A stretch of 64,000 nucleotides of DNA from assembly GCA_011033025.1 (NCBI GenBank), contig WFMF01000023.1, positions 62,001 to 126,000 of the forward strand, written 5' to 3'. How positions within the stretch are numbered: the stretch's first letter is position 1; every line of letters starts with the position of its first letter. Positions 60,500 through 64,000 of this stretch are shown in pieces. The position numbers and the translations under genes were made by a program. The notes beneath the pieces are model-generated. The model was not told the DNA's origin, made no database searches, and worked only from the letters and a program-made list of their open reading frames with translations. The stretch comes from Beroe forskalii. Its lineage: Eukaryota > Ctenophora > Nuda > Beroida > Beroidae.

Positions 60500-62460
60500 C
60501 TTTAGTCAATTTACCCTGTGTAAGGCTTCACTAATCGAGATGTCAAAATGTTCGCTCATAGCTTATATTAATGCGTCGCTATATAGAAACATACCGTTGG
60601 TATTCCGAGCAAAAAACATTGTCAGTATGATAAGTCGGCATTCCAGCGAGCATCTTAACAGTTCGTGTTAAGAAAGGAGTAACTTTTACTCTAGTCGCTC
60701 AGTCAGCTGTTTTCGCTGTAGCGTCCGCAGGTTTGGATGCTACTAAAAATGGAGGCTCGATGGTTCATTTGGTTGCTGATGGCTCACAATTTAACCTCTC
60801 ACCACTTAAGCATCAGTGCTTTGGAAAACTCCATCTTAGGCAGCACTTCTCTATGACATGTTCTCATAGCTCGTTGTCATGACAACATTGTGTCATGACA
60901 ACACCAGGCTGCTTTATTAGCAACGCATTGCCCTGGGAATTTCAATGAGCGGCGGGGCCTATGATCTGACTCATGCGACTTAGCTTTTAACTTTTTAACT
61001 CCGCTGTGATTTTACTACTTAACGCTAAGTAGTTAGGTTCTATCAATCTGATTTGCATATTATTTATTCAATTTTCATGAATAATGCTAAAAAATTGGCC
61101 CCCCTCAGTTGCATATCTTCATATTTTACAAATATTATTTTTCCCGATTCTAAACGTATATTCTCGTACTTGCGGTATCTTTTTGGCACTAAACCCTGCG
61201 CTGTCGTGGGCAATATATCGGTGTGATATTTTTTGCTGAAAAGAGCAGTCCGTGACACAAATCACTCGACAATTTGTGAGACTTCAAATAACAAATTAGG
61301 TGGAAGCTGTGTGGGTGGACGGGGGAGGTTTTCAGTTTCAGGTGGAACTGAGCTGGTGTAACAGTCAACAGCTAGGCGATCAGATCGAGTAATTTGTCAA
61401 TTAAATGTTTACAGCTAACAGTTCAAAGCAGGGCGCGAAACACGCGGCCGGATCTCGGCTCATTAATATATTTTAATCTATGAACTACAGTACAGAAGTG
61501 CTGTAGTCCGATCAGTCCATATCTTTTGGTTACAAAATGTAAATAAGTTATGAACCACAATAAACACACATGCAATCATAGACGAGTTAAGTCAGACCAT
61601 ATGCATCCATGACGTATCAGTGCAGTTAAATTTACATAGAAAGAATAAATGAATTTTAAAAAATAATTTAAGGCCAAAGTTGACAAAAATGATGGGTCAT
61701 CAGTTGGGCAGGGTGATTGTGTAGCACAAAGTGTACTACACACGATTTTTTCGGCCTCCAAGCCCAAGAAACCTACACCCCGGAGGCCGCACATATAGAA
61801 GGTGAAACCATTCCATGTACCCCGAACCGTAACCAAACTATTAAAAAAGCTTTCAGTTGGATGAGAGGAATAAATGTAAACAGATAAACATATAAATAAG
61901 ATAGATAAACATATAAATAAGAAATCTTGCAGTTTAATGTTTGACAAAACTTACTTCATTTTTCACTCATTCACCAAAAATGTAGTTAGCGAACGTTAGT
62001 AAAAGTAAAGAAAAAAGAATCAATAGAAGTAAGTGTAGGTAAAGGAAAAGGTAGAAATAGCGATCATGGGATGCTACTAATTGGAATAATATGTGAATTT
62101 TATGGAAAATAAAACATTGCATAGGTAACAAAGGTAAAGAAGGATTGACCGATTGCCTTCCGACCGCAAAACGCATTTTTGCCCGGTCTCCCTAGCTCGC
62201 TAGGTCTGTTAATGATCTTATAGTCGTGTGTTGTTTGCTACGTGAGTCTTGGATAATCAGAGCTATGCTATTTCTTTCTTTCCCCGTTTTACTCACATAT
62301 TTTTTCGCAAAAATATTTCCTCGCTTGCACAGTATTACTGTAAAATCCTAGGGTTATTATCACGAAAAGCTAAAACACCTTTGTTACAGCGCACATGTTA
62401 CAACTTACATACAACGCACGCCTTCAATAATTACAGCTTAACAAATTATATCTAGGTCAC
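60500..62460. other. no gene seen
   Basis: AT-rich sequence without conserved ORFs. A short inverted pair (TTGTCATGACAACA) lies near 60,875. Confidence 0.35.
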
Positions 62461-62484
62461 GATCGAAACTCAGACAGCTGTGAG

Positions 62485-62526
62485 TGTTGTCATTATCATG
62501 GCATTAAAATGGTGAGTTGGTGATCT
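62485..62526. repeat. TGACGTCATTATCA dispersed element, diverged copy
   Basis: GTTGTCATTATCATGGCATT then AAAATGGTGAGTTGGTGA; the CRE-like end has decayed. Confidence 0.6.
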
Positions 62527-62688
62527 CTAAGCGTATGTGTGTTTCATGTCACGTGACCTAATGAAGTGATCGAGTGAGCATGTCAGATTGTCAGAAAGTC
62601 TGAAGTTGACAGCCAGCAGTAATTACTATTTACTGTGCCGCTCCACTGGCGACAACTGGGATAGTAGTTTACCCTCGGTAGCGGGTTT

Positions 62689-62855
62689 GTCCAATCAGGG
62701 CACAGGATTGCCATGATTCTGAGCGCTTATTGGTCGATCTGTGGCTTGCTGTGGGCAACAACTAAATAATAAGATATTATCTGCTGTAGGGTAAAGTCTG
62801 TCAAATCAAGGCACATGATTGCCGAGATTCTGAGTGCTGATTGGTAGATTCATGG
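62689..62855. repeat. two diverged CCAAT palindrome copies
   Basis: 62,689-62,740 (GTCCAATCAGGGCACAGGAT ... GAGCGCTTATTGGTCGAT) and 62,800-62,852 (GTCAAATCAAGGCACATGAT ... GAGTGCTGATTGGTAGA), about 110 bp apart as a tandem duplication. Confidence 0.7.
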
Positions 62856-63555
62856 TTGAGATATTATCTGCTATAAGATCTTATAAGTGTGATCAGAAGT
62901 AGAATTCAGTTCGAAGTGAAGTTCAGTCCCGCTTCGTGTCAACTCACAAGAGCTTATCTGGGCAATCTGCCAAGAGCCATGGCTCGTGTTTGCTTTCCAA
63001 TACGTGACACGTGGAACGCTACAAGGGAAAGGGTCTCCCCAACGGAGAAGTCTCTAGGGAGACCACTATTCTTGGTGGGGTGCCAACTGTAGTTCTTTTC
63101 AACTCTAATCGATATCCCGGAGTGGCAGACTAGAAAATGCGCGCACTTAAGGCTGGATGAGATCTGGCGTCGTCATCATAGCCCAAACTCTCAGAAAAGC
63201 AAGTAGATTATTTTAAGTTTGAAGCGCCATCAAAAAGGTCGCTTCGCGTGTAATTCAAGTCAGACACCCCCTTAGCCCTTTCTCACAAAACTGCTTCTCC
63301 AGCTTAGACCTTCTCTTTTCCTTAACAGATGTATGCAGACCTTTTCTTCCCCTTAACAGATGTATGCAGACCTTCTCCTCAGGACTGTATGCAGGACTGT
63401 AATTGATATACACCATTGAGTGAATGGTTTATACCTGCATTGAAACAGCGTCTCACACCCCAATACTCTTCATCCAGGGTAATGTGGCGACAACACTCCA
63501 CCTCCTCAACATTACACTATTAATGAAGCTTTACCCAGAGCGTCAGAGTGGTGGA
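62856..63555. other. no confident gene
   Basis: A short direct repeat (CTTAACAGATGTATGCAGACC, two copies near 63,325 and 63,355) is present. ORFs are not convincing. Confidence 0.35.
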
Positions 63556-63655
63556 CCAATCAGGGATCGGTATTTATTATATACTGAGCCCTGATTGGCC
63601 GGGTGCTGATGATGACGTCATTATAGTAGCACAAAGTTCCAAGTTTATGACTCTC
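63556..63655. repeat. CCAAT palindrome next to a TGACGTCATTAT element
   Basis: 63,556-63,602 (GACCAATCAGGGATCGG ... GAGCCCTGATTGGCCGG) directly followed by ATGATGACGTCATTATAGTA at 63,610. Confidence 0.75.
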
Positions 63656-63749
63656 CGCCTCCTAATTTTAAGTTAAATGGTAGCAGCTATCCGCTATTGT
63701 TCTCCATTGAGTGGCAGGGTGTTCTTGCATATTGTGCAATTTGCAATAC

Positions 63750-64000
63750 CTGCTGGATGACTGGCTCCTGCTCGATAGGGATAGGTCGAAGACGGGATGA
63801 TGCTGCGTTGTAGACGTATTTATCCCTGCCAAAGAGTAGGATCCTTGATGAAGTGCTGCCTTGAGAGATGAAACTGTACTTGCCGCTCCCCAGAAGTTTC
63901 CAGGTTGATGTCTTCAAAGGATCAGGCAGAATATCCTCAGAGTAGGAAAGTCCATCCAAAAGCGAAAATAAAGATCCCTTGATGTGATTCTTCTGCCAGA
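63750..64000 (-). CDS. exon-like segment cut by the window edge (unrecognised)
   Basis: Open on the minus strand from the window edge to a donor ATCCAGCAG/GTATTG at 63,750, phase 0. Reads LDGLSYSEDILPDPLKTSTW, KLLGSGKYSFISQGSTSSRI and LLFGRDKYVYNAASSRLRPI, then EQEPVIQQ. The composition looks like real protein. It could be an upstream exon of the CNBD-like gene on the same strand, but its phase does not fit exon 53,104 directly, so intervening exons or a different gene are required. Confidence 0.5.

Overview
This window is animal (metazoan) nuclear DNA: AT-rich, with GT-AG introns mostly of 100-370 bp, an axonemal dynein heavy-chain gene (so cilia or flagella), a Ty3/Gypsy (metavirid) retrotransposon and very large amounts of tandem and inverted repeat. 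Nothing bacterial is present, and I found no rRNA, tRNA or CRISPR. I cannot assign a phylum; a non-vertebrate animal is the most natural reading.

Layout. (1) 1-15,300, + strand: the N-terminal tail of an axonemal dynein heavy chain of the DNAH5/DNAH8 type. Eighteen exons from 8,746 to 15,253 join with matching phase into 1,148 codons. Several weaker candidate 5' exons lie upstream, and a TA-flanked MITE sits in one intron. The linker, motor and stalk exons that should follow are not seen anywhere in the remaining 48 kb. (2) 15,300-20,700: a rearranged junction with an antisense exon-like fragment, then one uninterrupted 1,455-codon gag-pol ORF of a Ty3/Gypsy element with no recognisable 5' LTR. 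(3) 20,740-24,300: four unrelated tandem or inverted repeat blocks. (4) 24,335-38,583: an imperfect palindrome of about 14 kb centred near 31,613. Each arm carries duplicated exon-like units, including 78-nt symmetric exons coding a 26-residue helix-like repeat. The centre (about 30.0-32.8 kb) is a chain of long hairpins. One arm carries an hAT-like MITE with an 8-bp target duplication, and the other arm shows the empty site. (5) 39,283-44,775, - strand: a six-exon gene for an unfamiliar single-pass membrane protein with a long low-complexity tail. (6) 46,768-53,104, - strand: the last three exons of a protein resembling a cyclic-nucleotide-binding (CNBD-type) domain protein. (7) 53,120-63,700: minisatellite, foldback elements, short CCAAT-bearing palindromes and a dispersed element built on TGACGTCATTATCA. 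(8) 63,750-64,000, - strand: an exon-like segment running off the window.

The strongest unusual signal is at 46.9-52.7 kb. The middle exon of the CNBD-like gene (48,309-48,443) lies between two large tandem arrays that are each built from the exon's own edge: about 25 copies of its splice-acceptor end on one side, and about 45 copies of its splice-donor end on the other. The donor copy directly next to the exon has lost its GT. All coordinates, splice sites and homology statements come from reading the sequence by eye; no alignment or search was run.
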